A stretch of 64,000 nucleotides of DNA from Oncomelania hupensis (taxonomy: Eukaryota > Mollusca > Gastropoda > Littorinimorpha > Pomatiopsidae), in contig CM072522.1 of NCBI GenBank assembly GCA_036898135.1, forward strand, positions 60,469,070-60,533,069. Reading direction: 5' to 3'. The translations under genes were made by a program, and so were the position numbers. This document shows, piece by piece, positions 20,775-31,610 of this stretch (position 1 is its first letter; each line of letters starts with the position of its first letter). Under the pieces are notes generated by a model. That model did not search any database, was not told the origin of the DNA, and worked only from the letters and a program-made list of their open reading frames with translations.

Positions 20775-22767
20775 TGTCACGAGTCGTGACATTGGTATTA
20801 GTAGGTAGAGTGGGTGTGAGAGGGAAATTAGAGATAGCGAGAGAGTGAGAGAATAGATAGGCATAATGGAATGTTTTTTTTATAGCTATTGTTGCACGAC
20901 TTCTTGATCCTTTCTTGCTTTCTTGGTTTGTTTCTCACGAGCACTGTGGTAGTTCAACATAAATTTATAATTGTTTTCCTGGGTGCAGGTTTTGCACGTG
21001 CAAACACTGCTAGAACCTTTTGCTCGTTCTGCTGGATGAGTGTGGATGTGTGGTACAGGATGAATACTGTTTCTTTCTCCCTCTTCCTTCCCCTTATCCA
21101 GTTGTGATTCTGCTTTAGCCAATCAGCTTTAAAATATTTCGGCCGAGTTCACATTGTCGGTAATTTGTTAGGTGGTGGGTGGGCAGACCGTGTCGAGATG
21201 TAGTGCAGTAAGGTTCTCTAATAGCTTGCTCTGTTACCGCTTTCGCCATGACGGGTGCGGGTTTACCCCGTGTTATCTTGAAGCTACGGTTTCCCGACGT
21301 CCGGCTCTTCTCAGTGCTACGGTGGTTGCAGCGGTTCCTGCTGTGTTCAAGGAGAGATGCGGTCGTCATCTTCGCTGTCGGTGGCGTTGGTTGTGGCCGT
21401 CGTAGTTATTCGCGTCTCGAGCGGTGCCCTTCGGCCGGTTGCGCGTGGCTGTTGATGCCAGGGCCGTCGTACGATAAAGAGGCTCTTTATAGAGTAAGTG
21501 AATAGGTTTTTTATATTTTTACCTGATGACAGCCGTTTATTGTAGTACTGAGAGATCTGCTGGTCATTGCTGCTGTCGTTTAGCTCATGTGTGTCACGTG
21601 TAATCTACACATGTTACTTTTCTAATTTGGTTATCTATGTTATACTAGTGACAATGTTATGAAGAGTGTGCATTGATCTTGACGATACATAATTTAGAAT
21701 ACTGTATTTATAGTAATAAGTATTGGGTGTTAATAATCAGTATTCTTTAAGGGCTACAAATAAAGCATAAAATAATGCATATGCATGCAAGTGGGTTAAT
21801 TGGTTGCACTTAGTGGTGTTTTGATCATTAGTATAGTGTGATTGTGAACCTCCTTTCTGCCCGTATAGCAGAGAGAGAGAAAAGGGAGGTCCACTGACGT
21901 TGATCCTAAAACCAAGTGTTTTACTTGGGCCTTTAGGCCTCTTTGGTTTTTCTGAGCTTCAGGTATTTTGCTGTGGGAAGAGGCGGTTGCTGTTCCTATG
22001 ACTTGGGCCGGCGTTCTGAGTTAGTCTCGCCGTGCAGCTGGAGCGACTCCTCTTCATCCTTCTGTCGTCATTAGCGGCAACGTCGTCGTCATCGTTCACC
22101 TGTGTCGGGGTAGATTGGACTACTCCTTCCCTCGAGTTGTTGTTGGAGTCTCCATTGGTGGGAGAGGAGTTTTCTCCCCGTCGACGACGTCGTACTCGCT
22201 GCTCGTATTCAGTCCTTAGTCTTCAGTCTTTGGTCTTCTCCGAGGTCGCAGGACATGACCTTTCCTTGGAACTCTGAGCTAAGTAGTAAAGCTATTATGT
22301 TTCGGGTCAGAAGGGAGGTTAGATTAGGCCCTATGTATTATGTTACAGTTTAGTGCAACTGAGGGGAAAAGGTTATTATGAAGAACAGTAACAGTTTAAG
22401 ACTTCTTTTAGGTAACGTTTTTTTTAAATTCAGTTTAAGAGACGTTATACAAAGTATCTAAGGAAAGAAGAAGAAACTTTTACCTTTATTTTATTGACGG
22501 TACATCGTTTCCATCGGTCATGCTCATCTTCACTCACTTTCATGACTTCATCTAACCTTCATCTCCATCTTCAGTCGCCTCCATCCTATTCATCTATGTA
22601 AACTATGTAATGAATGTACATAATCATCCATTTGTGTTTGGAGTTCCTGGCTGTGATGTGGTCACATCTTTTGTTGAAAAGAATGGGCAGGGGTTTTCTC
22701 TTTATTTCTGTCTTTTCTCACTTTTCCTCTATCTTTTCTATTTAGTTCTCTCCCCCTGACCGTGACA
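20775..22767 (+). mobile_element. Putative LTR of a second LTR element
   Basis: The unit starts TGTCACGAGTCGTGACA and ends CCGTGACA, giving TG...CA ends with a TGTCAC/GTGACA inverted pair like the element at 25191-33191. Two bases after its end lies an 18-nt tRNA-Pro-type primer site, which marks it as a 5' LTR. It interrupts family A copy 3 at its left side. No matching second LTR was found in the window. Small open frames inside it are not recognisable. Confidence 0.6.
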
Positions 22768-22769
22768 AT

Positions 22770-22787
22770 TGGGGGCTCGTCCGGGAT
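22770..22787 (+). other. Primer binding site, tRNA-Pro type
   Basis: TGGGGGCTCGTCCGGGAT is complementary to the 3' end of eukaryotic tRNA-Pro including CCA, and is the same 18-nt site used by murine gammaretroviruses. It sits two bases after the LTR end. Confidence 0.75.
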
Positions 22788-25190
22788 CACGCATAACGAG
22801 TTTATTTACAATTTAGTCACTGACCGCATCACCCGGGTTCTCATCTTCATTGCCTTCATCGTTGTCGTTGTGGGTGTTGTGTGTTGTATTGGTGTATTGT
22901 GTTGTATTGTATTGTGTATTGTGTTGTATTGTGGTATTGTTTGTGTTGTATTGTCCGACGTTTCTTACAGTGTAGGCTGTGAGCATCATTTGATGGTTCA
23001 TTCTCAGTGGTTGACTGAGGTGGTGACGATTCAGCACAGCGGCGGGCAGCTCTCTCAGTAATCGAGTGTAGCCTTGAGGACTTAGTGTTAGACAGTGTAG
23101 GCTGTTGTACTCGGGGGACTCGTTGGGAGCTTCCTCGTCATTTGAGCTCCGTCTTGCTAGTCACGGGTATGATTAGTGGTCTGTTGAGTAGATTAATACT
23201 GCAGAGCATCAGAAGTTAACGTTACTGTATTACATATTTTACATGTCGGTGGGATACAGTCCATGTAATCCGGGGTTGCTCTGGACGTGTCGGTATTAAG
23301 GTTGCGGGTCTGAAAACTTTTGGAAGCCGGTGGTACTGTTGCGCGGTAATGTGGTTGTCATGAACGTTGTCCGGTCGGTGCTTAGTGTGAGTCAAGTTTG
23401 CGGTTACCGTTGTTTGATTTTTTTTTCTTTACAACGCAATTGTACGCCTCTGTAAGTTAAGTTGAGCCTCTAGATAGGTCGCGCTGGGATGTGTGGATGC
23501 TGTTGCTAACGCGCGAGCGGCAGTGTTGACACAGATCTTTAGTAGGCCTAACTCTTATTTTAATACATCCCTTAGTCAATTCTTAAGTTCCTGGCTTCAG
23601 TAAGCTTGCAAATCATCAGGAATGTACTGTGAGTTAGTTGTTGTACTTGTTTTGCTTTTCTTACCCTGTTTAGGTTAGTCTGGTATCTGGGTCGTTGGCT
23701 GACGCCTTCTTCACCGCTGGCCACGGTGGAGTGGCTGACATCAATGACATGATTTATTCCTTTTGCTTTTTTGAGTCGACAGTTTCTCTTAGTTATAGGA
23801 GGGTAGTTTGATTATTAAGTTGGACCGCCTAGAGCTTGTATTTTGCCTTACTCGGTGGTTTGATAGTGAGAGTGCAGAAGGTGTAGATTTTTTTTTTACC
23901 CGGAGAATTTCTTGCCACTGGTTATTCACATCTTTTGTTGTTGTTGCTGTAACCAGTGCATGTCACGTCGTTCGTTTTTCCCAAGGCTTTCTTCTAAATT
24001 CGTAGTAAGTTTCGTCACGAAGATGCTGGCGGTTAGTCCTTGCTGGTAGGTGGCGTTCTAAATCCTTTGGGGCTTGTCCATCTCATTTCTGTGTAGCCAA
24101 TTTGTGGTTTTTTTAATAGTCAGTTGCTGAAACTAGTTTTTGCATTACAGGTTAGTTGGGGGCGATGCCGCAGGGATTGTTAGGAGGTGAGGGAACTGTT
24201 AAACTGGGGATCCATAAGTCTTGGTGTAGTAGCAGGACAAGGTTGGTGTTCGTGTTATCTCTCCGATGTGTCGGCGCCGTCGTCGATGGTGCAGCGTGTT
24301 TGTAGTGTTGTGTTTGCTGGCTCTCTGCTGAGGTTCAGTTCTTGGAACTGGTTGCTACGTGTAGCGCAGTGTCGGGTCAACGCTTGGACAGGTCAGTCCT
24401 TGGTTGCAGTATTGGTTTATTCTTTGGTCTGTTGGTAGACTGCAGCGCTGGTATGTGTTTAGCCTTTCGGTAGGCTGGTATGTGTTTAGCCTTTCGGTAG
24501 GCTGGTATGTGTTTAGCCTTTCGGTAGGCTGGTATGTGTTTAGCCTTTCGGTAGGCTGGTATGGATTTGGCCTGGTTGTAGGCTGTTGTCTGGCTACCGT
24601 GGTCGCAGTTTGTGCACGGGGCGGCGAGTGACTCGGTAATGTTTCACTGGTAACGTCGGTACTCCGTACGGTAGCAGGCGGTTCAGAGTTCTGTAGGCTG
24701 GCGGGTGGGGCCTGATCAACCTCATGGCTGCGGCTGCAGTCTCTGGCAGTCAGTGGTGTAGCTGGCTGGTTGGGCAGTGGGCAGCGGTCCGAGTTCTACT
24801 TATTGGCGTTAGGCTGATGGTTTTGGCGGGTAACCGGCAGCGTCTTGGTTTCGTCCCGTCTTGTAGTCGTGGGTCCGGTCTCATTAGCTCTTGTACAGTG
24901 GTGTATATTTTTGCACATAGCTGTTGAAGGTTTTGCGGTTGTCGGTGTGCAGTACTCAATTACAAGGTTTATAATTGATCTCTCATCCATTTGGGAATGG
25001 TGTAGCTGTATGCGAGAGTGTGCGACACCGAGGATTGGTTGCTGTGCTCAGATTGGGATCTGCTAGGGTAAGAGGACTTCCCTTCAGGACCGGCTGTGTC
25101 TCCAAGATCTAAATAGCAGTATTTATTTTTATGTCATGGGTAGTTGCATCGTTGAGATTGCACTTGCGGACAGCTTGGCGGTGTGCAATT
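22788..25190 (+). other. Non-coding interior of the putative LTR element
   Basis: This is T/G-rich sequence downstream of the primer site, without gag, protease, RT or integrase motifs in any supplied frame. It contains a TGTATTG-rich low-complexity stretch at 22870-22960 and the 27-bp repeat at 24448. It ends at the LTR of the minus-strand gypsy element. A large non-coding LTR derivative, or an element lost by deletion, would both fit. Confidence 0.45.
24448..24582. repeat. 27-bp minisatellite, 5 copies
   Basis: The unit is CTGGTATGTGTTTAGCCTTT plus CGGTAGG. The last copy is diverged. It repeats a nine-residue peptide in one plus frame, with no sign of real coding. Confidence 0.9.
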
Positions 25191-26771
25191 TGGCACGTTT
25201 TAAGGGAAAGCTAAGGCAGAATGATCATAGAGGCAGAAGACAGACAGAATAAGAATAAAGATTCCCTTAAAGTCTAACTAATAGACAAGCCAGTCCAGTG
25301 TACGATTAACAAGAATTTATTAAATCTAAAACAAATAAACAATAATCACCCCACTAGCTAATACCTGCCACCTAAATTCAACCCCTTCCCCTACTCCCGC
25401 CACTCCCCTTTTAACTATCCCGTACCCAAAACTGTAATAAACAACAATGAAGTTTAGGACGAGTCAACAAACATAAAACGTATCACATCACACAAGACAA
25501 CGGTTCTCCTCCTTGAGAACAGCTAGTGTACAGAGTCAAGGGACCAATGTAGGATCCAACACAGTTCGGGTTGCGCTATGCCCAGTGGGTAATTCCCGTC
25601 ATTAAGTATAACACTTAACTTATTGGGTTGGTTCGAGTCCTCAAATCGCTGCCGCGGAACGTGCGGTAGTTTAACGCAGGACGTCCTCACTTGCGCAGCG
25701 TCGCCTCGATCGACTGATGATTGACGACGTCGATGCGAACCGGCATGGCCTAACCCTTGGATCGGATCGAGTGGTAACAGTTGAGCTGAATCTGATCTGG
25801 CACGGCCTAGCCCTTAGATCAGATCAATAGGATGGTGGCCTAACCCTTGTTTCGGATCAAGTGGTATCAGTTGAGCTTAATCTGATCTGGCACGGCCTAG
25901 CCCTTAGATCAGATTAATGAGATGGTTTAGATGGGCGCCTCCAGTTGTCTCCCCGACATCCCATACATCAGCGTCACCTCCAAAGAATAAAACAGGAAAG
26001 CCTACACGGCCAAGTTAATGCCAAGTAAGGATGAACTCAAAATTTAGTCCCAACCCTCGACTGTGTAGAATTTACCCAACCAGGCTTACAGAAACACTAC
26101 TCAATGCAACATTATATACAGTTAGGCAAAAGCAAACATCAAACCTTTTACTCAAGTTATCCTACAACCGTCTGGAAAAAATATAACAATAACAACCACA
26201 CAAGCCCACCATGATAAGGTGTATACATCTATTTACAAATGAAAAGAAAAAAGCTGCAGCATAAAACCCATCCTCCCTCTGCCAACCCCCCCTCTAGCCA
26301 AAACTAACGAACGAGCAAGACAACACAAAGACAGAAAAAATAAAGACAAGCACAATACAACAGATAATGGATGGTTCTTCCTCCCTTACCTCCTCTGAGA
26401 CTCAAGACAGGCGCCTTGACTAGGAAAACCTCTCCTACGCAAGCCTCCTCATTTCACACTTGCTAGGATATACCCTGATCGCCAACGATCAGAACTCGGC
26501 AAAAGACTAAGTCTTTCCTCTTCGAAATTTCAAATACCACTGCTCTACGAATTCTCTGCTGAACCCAGAAAACAGTAGAAAAATATAAAACAACCGTTCA
26601 CACACTCCGTCTCAGGTCAGAGTACACAGCGCTTGCTGCACGTGTCACACGCATTAGAAAAGAAATTCCATCAACAACAAAACAACTCGGATACAAACAC
26701 CAACAATTGACTGTGTGAAGGAAAAGCTTATCAGAGAAAACGTTTCGGCTATAACCACAATAATTGTGACA
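25191..26771 (-). repeat. 3' LTR of the minus-strand gypsy element
   Basis: 1,581 bp from TGGCACGTTTTAAGGG to AATTGTGACA. It contains two tandem ~90-bp units around 25745-25925 (GGCCTAACCCTTG...ATCTGATCTGGCACGGCCTA). It matches 31611-33191 over its full length except for three small differences. Confidence 0.95.
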
Positions 26772-26785
26772 ATACCCCCGATTTA
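26772..26785 (-). other. Polypurine tract
   Basis: On the minus strand a G-run (AATCGGGGGTAT) lies immediately before the 3' LTR start TGTCAC, the expected plus-strand primer position. Confidence 0.6.
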
Positions 26786-26882
26786 AGACGAAACGTGTAT
26801 CGTAACCTCTAAAATGTAACGCTACACTTGAGAATCTTAACAAATATTCTCACAGCGAAATGTTCATCATGCCCAAGATGGT

Positions 26883-27110
26883 CTAGACGTTATCTTCCCG
26901 ACCTCTACCATTCAGTCGACTGAGGTAGTCTGCTCCGACATTCTGGACTCCTGGGATGACCTTGACACTAAAGTCATGTTCTTGTAGCAGCAAGGCCCAG
27001 CGAGCGAGACGTCCATTAGTTGGCTTCAGTGTCTCTAGGTACTGTAGCGGACTGTGATCGCACTCAACTGTGAACTTCTGCCCATACAGGTAGGTGCGAA
27101 ACTTGCTCAC
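26883..27110 (-). CDS. RNase H C-terminal part (gypsy element)
   Basis: This frame follows the preceding one after a one-base shift near 27107-27125. It carries VECDHSPLQYL, with the catalytic Asp at residue 18, and VGADYLSRLNG, with the last catalytic Asp at residue 61. With the first two catalytic residues in the frame before it, the RNase H set D-E-D-D is present. The stop at 26883 ends the polyprotein about 110 bp before the 3' LTR. No domain follows RNase H, as expected if integrase lies upstream. Confidence 0.85.
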   Translation of the reverse strand: MSKFRTYLYGQKFTVECDHSPLQYLETLKPTNGRLARWALLLQEHDFSVKVIPGVQNVGADYLSRLNGRGREDNV

Positions 27111-27889
27111 GCCCCAAACGATTGCATAGCACTCCGCTCGATCGTCGAGTAATTTTGTTCTGCCTGAGTGAGTTTTTTGCTGGCGTAGGCAATAGGATGT
27201 GGCAGATCTCCTTCACCCTCTTGCATCAGTACAACACCCAACGCAGTCCCGGATGCATCGGTCCTCAGAACGAACGGCTTGGACCAGTCGGGTAGCTTGA
27301 CGACCGGCTGGTTGGAAAGAATCGCCTTCAGAGTTTGAAAAGCCTTCTCGCATTCCGAAGTCCACCTGACCGAATTGGGTTCATGTTTCTTTGTCGCATC
27401 AGTGAGCGGCCGGGCGATCCCGGCGTAGTCTGGAACAAAACGGCGGTAGTAGCCCGCTAAGCCAAGAAATGCTCGCAGCTGCCGTTTAGTCTTTGGTGCT
27501 TCAGCTCCGCGGATCTTCTCCACCTTCTCGGCATCAGGACGAAGTTCACCGTTTCCCACATGATGACCCAGGTAGTCCACCGACTCGAAGCCCAAGTAGC
27601 ACTTGCTTGGTTTGGCGGCTAACCTGGTCTCCTGTAGTCGCTGAAATACTTTCTTCAAGACAACTAAGTGTTGTTCCCAGGTCTTGGTAGCGATCAACAC
27701 GTCATCCATGAAGTTGTCTACTTCGTCTCCAAGAGATTTGAGTAGTTCTCTCATGACACGTGAAAACACCGCTCCTGCTGTCTTTAATCCGAACGGCATC
27801 ACTAACCATTGAAACTGACCAGATGGGGTCGCGAACGCTGTTTTCGCTTTGTCATCAGCCCTCATAGGTACTGCCAATAGCCTTTGCAT
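27107..27889 (-). CDS. RT palm/thumb and RNase H start (gypsy element)
   Basis: This 260-codon frame continues the RT interrupted at the end of the large ORF. It has LVMPFGLKTAGAVFSRVM, the catalytic box FMDD at residues 60-63 (the common form in this family is YLDD or YVDD), LGHHV and FLGLAGYYRRF of the connection region, and RTDASGTALG of RNase H with Asp211. It overlaps the preceding frame by 28 bp. The break is consistent with a single-base loss near 27876, and the next break with a single-base loss near 27125, both in short repeated bases. The residues after the first break are intact, so the lesions are few and recent, or are sequencing errors. Confidence 0.9.
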   Translation of the reverse strand: MQRLLAVPMRADDKAKTAFATPSGQFQWLVMPFGLKTAGAVFSRVMRELLKSLGDEVDNFMDDVLIATKTWEQHLVVLKKVFQRLQETRLAAKPSKCYLGFESVDYLGHHVGNGELRPDAEKVEKIRGAEAPKTKRQLRAFLGLAGYYRRFVPDYAGIARPLTDATKKHEPNSVRWTSECEKAFQTLKAILSNQPVVKLPDWSKPFVLRTDASGTALGVVLMQEGEGDLPHPIAYASKKLTQAEQNYSTIERSAMQSFGA

Positions 27890-30800
27890 AAATCCAATTT
27901 GCTGAAAAAATTGGCCTTTCCCAGCTTGGCAAAGAGATGTTCGATGTCTGGCATGGGTTCTCCATCAGATTGGGTGACTGCGTTCAACCGACGGAAATCC
28001 ACGCAGAACCGCACATTGCCATCTTTCTTCTTCACAAGGACGATGGGAGCACTGTACGGAGAAGAAGCCGGCTCGATCACCCCCATCTTGAGCATGTCCT
28101 GGACTTCTGACTTAATGGTCTCCACCTGTGAATGAGGCAAGGGAAACTGCCGCACCATCACAGGTTCACTTGTCGTCAAGGTGAGGCTGCACTCGCCTAA
28201 CGTGGTACGTAGGGGTAAGTCGGACAACACATCCTTGAATTGCTGACAGTGTTCCTTCAACAAAACCTGGCGCTCGGGTGACAGGGATGGGTTGATGTTC
28301 ACATCATCGGGACCTTCTGTGGCTACCAGCGGAATCAAAGGAATACTTCTTGTAGTCTGCCTGACATCTTCTACGTCTGATAGATCAGAATTTTCCTCCT
28401 GAGCGATGACGGAGACCGAAGCAGCCGTCGCCTTATCACCCTGACGTTCCAGGTACGCTTTCAGCAAGTTGGCGTGGAAGAGTTTCTCCTTGTTACCAAA
28501 GCGCAGACGGTAATCATTGTCTCCGACTTTGGCCAATACCTCGTAAGGACCTCTCCATGTCATCTCCAATTTGTTGTTCTTGTAGGGTAACAACAACAAC
28601 ACACGACTGCCGACAGCGAAGGAACGGTGTCTTGCCTTCTTGTCAAAGTTCTGTTTGTAGCGTTTAGCTGACTGCTGCAGGTGGGTTCGCGCCAACTCGC
28701 AAGTTTCCTCTATCCTGTTCCGAAGATCTACGACATACTCTGACGTGGAGCGTACTTCGGAATCTTCTTGTGCCTGAGTCCAAAGCTGCTTCAGAACTTG
28801 TATAGGTCCTCGCACTGATCTCCCATACAAGAGTTCGAAGGGGGAAAATCCTAGGGACTCTTGTGGAACTTCCCTGTAGGCGAAGAGAACGGCTGACACA
28901 TAGCGATCCCAGGTTTTTGGTTTCTCCTGGCACAACCTCTTCAGCATGCTCTTGAGGGTCTGATTGAACCTTTCAACCAGCCCGTTAGCTTGGGCGTGGT
29001 ACGGCGTAGTCGATATGCCCCGGACTGCGAGTAGTCTGTGTACATCCTGCATGACGCTGCCGACGAACTGTGGTCCCTGGTCTGACAGTATTTCCCTTGG
29101 AATCCCCACCCTCGACCACATGTTCCACAAGGCTTCGGCTACGGTCTCTGCATCCATGCGCTTCAACGGGACAGCCTCTGGATATCGCGTGGCGAAGTCC
29201 ACCATGACTAACAAGTAACGGTAACCCCTGTCAGAAGCTGGAAAGATTGGGCCCACCAAATCGACACCTACTCTGTCAAATGGTTGTTCAATCAGCGGCA
29301 TTCTTGACAATGGAACCTTCCTGACGGCACCCTTTGGAGTGGATCGTTGACACTTGTCGCATGACCTGCAATATCGGTTGATGTCTGAGCACATTCCAGG
29401 CCAGTAAAAGCTTCTCTGAACACGGTCTTGAGTTTTGCGAGTTCCCAAGTGCCCCGCCATAGGAGTATCATGCGCTACTCGTAATACTTCTTCACGCAAG
29501 TTGCGAGGAACTACCACCTGATGGTAGCTGTCAGCTTTAGTGGTGTAAGAACGATACAAGATCCCATTCTTCCAGAAGACCGTCATCCTTCCTCCTCCCT
29601 TGTACTCACGCGCAGGCTTGCCTACCATGGACCTGACCTTGGCGAGAGATGGGTCGTCTTTTTGTGCCTGCTTGAGGACTTCAGGAGTGACGGACACTGC
29701 TAGAGGTTTGGTGATCACTAGTGGAGCTTCCCCGTCTCTTTCTTTCTGAGCCTGAGCCCGAGTAACCACCGACACCCTTGGTGTGGGAAGAGAAAGATGA
29801 TGAATCACACCCTTCTCGTCACACACGACTCCGCCTATGATGACCGGTTCTGGGACGTTGGCTGGTAAGACGACCACCCTTGCCTTCCCGGAATAGTATG
29901 GAGACTCCAGATGGATCAGCGCACCGGGGTAAGTCACTACCTCCCCGTTCACCATGACTACCTGACGCTGCGAGCCATCGTATTGATCTTCATGGACGAG
30001 GTGTTCTGCAACCAACAGACATTCCGCACCTGTGTCCCTCAGTCCTCTTGTTTCGACTTCGTTTACCTTGACCTGGCATCTAGTATGAAGCTGTTCTGGA
30101 CCAGGCAACTTTGCTCCGACAGGGTCCTGTAGACGAGCTACAGAAGCGCTTGCCTTGAGTTTGGGACAGTCTCTCCGAAGATGTGGCCCACCACAATGGA
30201 AACAGCCACTCCTCTGCTTGGGAGATCCCTTGAAGTCTGACACCTCAGAGGTTGAGTTACTGTGGCTGCCGCCTCTTCCACGATTCTTTTCCCCAGGTGC
30301 TTGCTTCGGTGGAAGAATCGGTCTGTAGGTGGTCTGCCGAGCTTCCACGTACACCTCAGCGATCTTCGCAGCCTCTGTGACGTTCTTGGGTACCCTCTCA
30401 CGTACATGAGTCGCAATTTCCGGTGTCATCGAGTTGAGTAGCTGCTCCAACAAGATCAAGTCTCTCAGATCCTCAAACTTTTCACCCTTCTCACTCAAGG
30501 ACATCCAGCGTTTCAACCACAATTCTAGTCGAACAGCAAACTGAGGAAAAGACTCATCTTTTGCTTTCTTAGAGGTCCTCAACTTGAGCCTGTACGTCTC
30601 AGCTGTCAGTTGAAATCTTGCTAGCAACGCGTTCTTCAGTTCATCGTAGCCAGAGAGTGCCACCTCAGGTTTGAGCCTATCCAAGACTTCTCTAGCCTTA
30701 CCCTGAAGCCTAGTGGACAATCTAATGGCCCAAGTATCCTTTCTCCACTTCATGACAGTCGCCAGCCGCTCGAACTGAGTCAAATACAAGTCTAGATCTT

Positions 30801-31497
30801 CCTTCTCATCATAAGGCGGGAGACTTATCTCGGCTGGCTGAAACAACTCTTCAGATTTCTTTGCAGACTGACGGACTTGACTCGACAAAAGATCCAGAAG
30901 TTGAGCTTTTTCGGCCTTATCTGCTTCTTCTCTCCTTTCCCTTTCCTCTCTTTCCTTCTCTCGGTCCCTCCTCTCAAGCTCGTCCCTCCGCATTATGAAC
31001 TCAAGCATATCCCTAACACTAAGTTCTTCCGCGGATTCCTGTTTCAACTCCCTGACGTCAGTCTTGTCAGAACCGCCTCCAGACGCAAGTAGACGATCAG
31101 TTGGTAAGCGAATAGGAGTAAACGCCTTACCTCTTCCTCTCCCCATTCCCGGCGACGCGGCGGAACGCGGCTGATACGGCGAAGACGACGCCATTTTCGG
31201 TAACCGTAACGCCAGCTGTGGACCTGCGGCCGCGGCGTCCACCTCGCCAAGCTGTCTGTTCACGCTCTGGTCGCGTCCCCGCAACGTGGTGGTCCGACTT
31301 CTGGTGTTGTGGGCTGGAGTCTCGTCGTCGCTCATCACTTGAACCAAGAAATCAATGTAAGCAATACGAAAGCTAATTACTTGGCGGTAACCCGCTGAGT
31401 CTCGAACATCGAGGTAAAGGGGACTAACCTCCCTTGCACGAACTCCCACCCGTGCACCCAAGCTCCCACCAACCGCCCCAACTCGGTCTAACACCAA
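27862..31497 (-). CDS. gag-protease-integrase-RT(N-term) polyprotein
   Basis: A frame of 1,211 codons. The likely start is the Met at 31335 (residue 55 of the open frame, MSDDETPAHNTRS), since the residues before it look like leader. Gag: a charged coiled region at about 165-200 and a capsid-like region at 221-390. Zinc knuckle C-X2-C-X4-H-X4-C at 432-444. Protease: RDTGAECLLV with the active DTG at 488-490. Integrase: H676/H683 and C713/C716 zinc finger, then the catalytic triad D746, D806, E842 (59 and 35 residues between), and the GPY motif at 983-985. RT begins after this: SPYSAPIVLVKKKDG and VRFCVDFRRLNAVT at about 1146-1175. The frame ends at 1211 inside RT by a frameshift. One fused gag-pol frame with no gag stop is also notable. 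Confidence 0.93.
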   Translation of the reverse strand: MVLDRVGAVGGSLGARVGVRAREVSPLYLDVRDSAGYRQVISFRIAYIDFLVQVMSDDETPAHNTRSRTTTLRGRDQSVNRQLGEVDAAAAGPQLALRLPKMASSSPYQPRSAASPGMGRGRGKAFTPIRLPTDRLLASGGGSDKTDVRELKQESAEELSVRDMLEFIMRRDELERRDREKEREERERREEADKAEKAQLLDLLSSQVRQSAKKSEELFQPAEISLPPYDEKEDLDLYLTQFERLATVMKWRKDTWAIRLSTRLQGKAREVLDRLKPEVALSGYDELKNALLARFQLTAETYRLKLRTSKKAKDESFPQFAVRLELWLKRWMSLSEKGEKFEDLRDLILLEQLLNSMTPEIATHVRERVPKNVTEAAKIAEVYVEARQTTYRPILPPKQAPGEKNRGRGGSHSNSTSEVSDFKGSPKQRSGCFHCGGPHLRRDCPKLKASASVARLQDPVGAKLPGPEQLHTRCQVKVNEVETRGLRDTGAECLLVAEHLVHEDQYDGSQRQVVMVNGEVVTYPGALIHLESPYYSGKARVVVLPANVPEPVIIGGVVCDEKGVIHHLSLPTPRVSVVTRAQAQKERDGEAPLVITKPLAVSVTPEVLKQAQKDDPSLAKVRSMVGKPAREYKGGGRMTVFWKNGILYRSYTTKADSYHQVVVPRNLREEVLRVAHDTPMAGHLGTRKTQDRVQRSFYWPGMCSDINRYCRSCDKCQRSTPKGAVRKVPLSRMPLIEQPFDRVGVDLVGPIFPASDRGYRYLLVMVDFATRYPEAVPLKRMDAETVAEALWNMWSRVGIPREILSDQGPQFVGSVMQDVHRLLAVRGISTTPYHAQANGLVERFNQTLKSMLKRLCQEKPKTWDRYVSAVLFAYREVPQESLGFSPFELLYGRSVRGPIQVLKQLWTQAQEDSEVRSTSEYVVDLRNRIEETCELARTHLQQSAKRYKQNFDKKARHRSFAVGSRVLLLLPYKNNKLEMTWRGPYEVLAKVGDNDYRLRFGNKEKLFHANLLKAYLERQGDKATAASVSVIAQEENSDLSDVEDVRQTTRSIPLIPLVATEGPDDVNINPSLSPERQVLLKEHCQQFKDVLSDLPLRTTLGECSLTLTTSEPVMVRQFPLPHSQVETIKSEVQDMLKMGVIEPASSPYSAPIVLVKKKDGNVRFCVDFRRLNAVTQSDGEPMPDIEHLFAKLGKANFFSKLDLCKGYWQYL

Positions 31498-31591
31498 CGT
31501 AACATCTAGTCAGCCGCCCTCACAGTACAAACAACACAACTGGACTGAGCCTCGTGAAATTAGAAGAACGAGTTAGTTACCTAACCCACTG

Positions 31592-31609
31592 ATCCCGGAC
31601 GAGCCCCCA
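31592..31609 (-). other. Primer binding site, tRNA-Pro type
   Basis: On the minus strand this reads TGGGGGCTCGTCCGGGAT, one base after the LTR end. It is identical to the site at 22770-22787 although the two LTRs differ in sequence. Confidence 0.85.
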
Positions 31610-31610
31610 T

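Noticed and set aside
22762..23061. Hydrophobic 99-codon frame, possible membrane protein
   Set aside because: It lies in TGTATTG-rich low-complexity DNA and begins inside the primer-site region.
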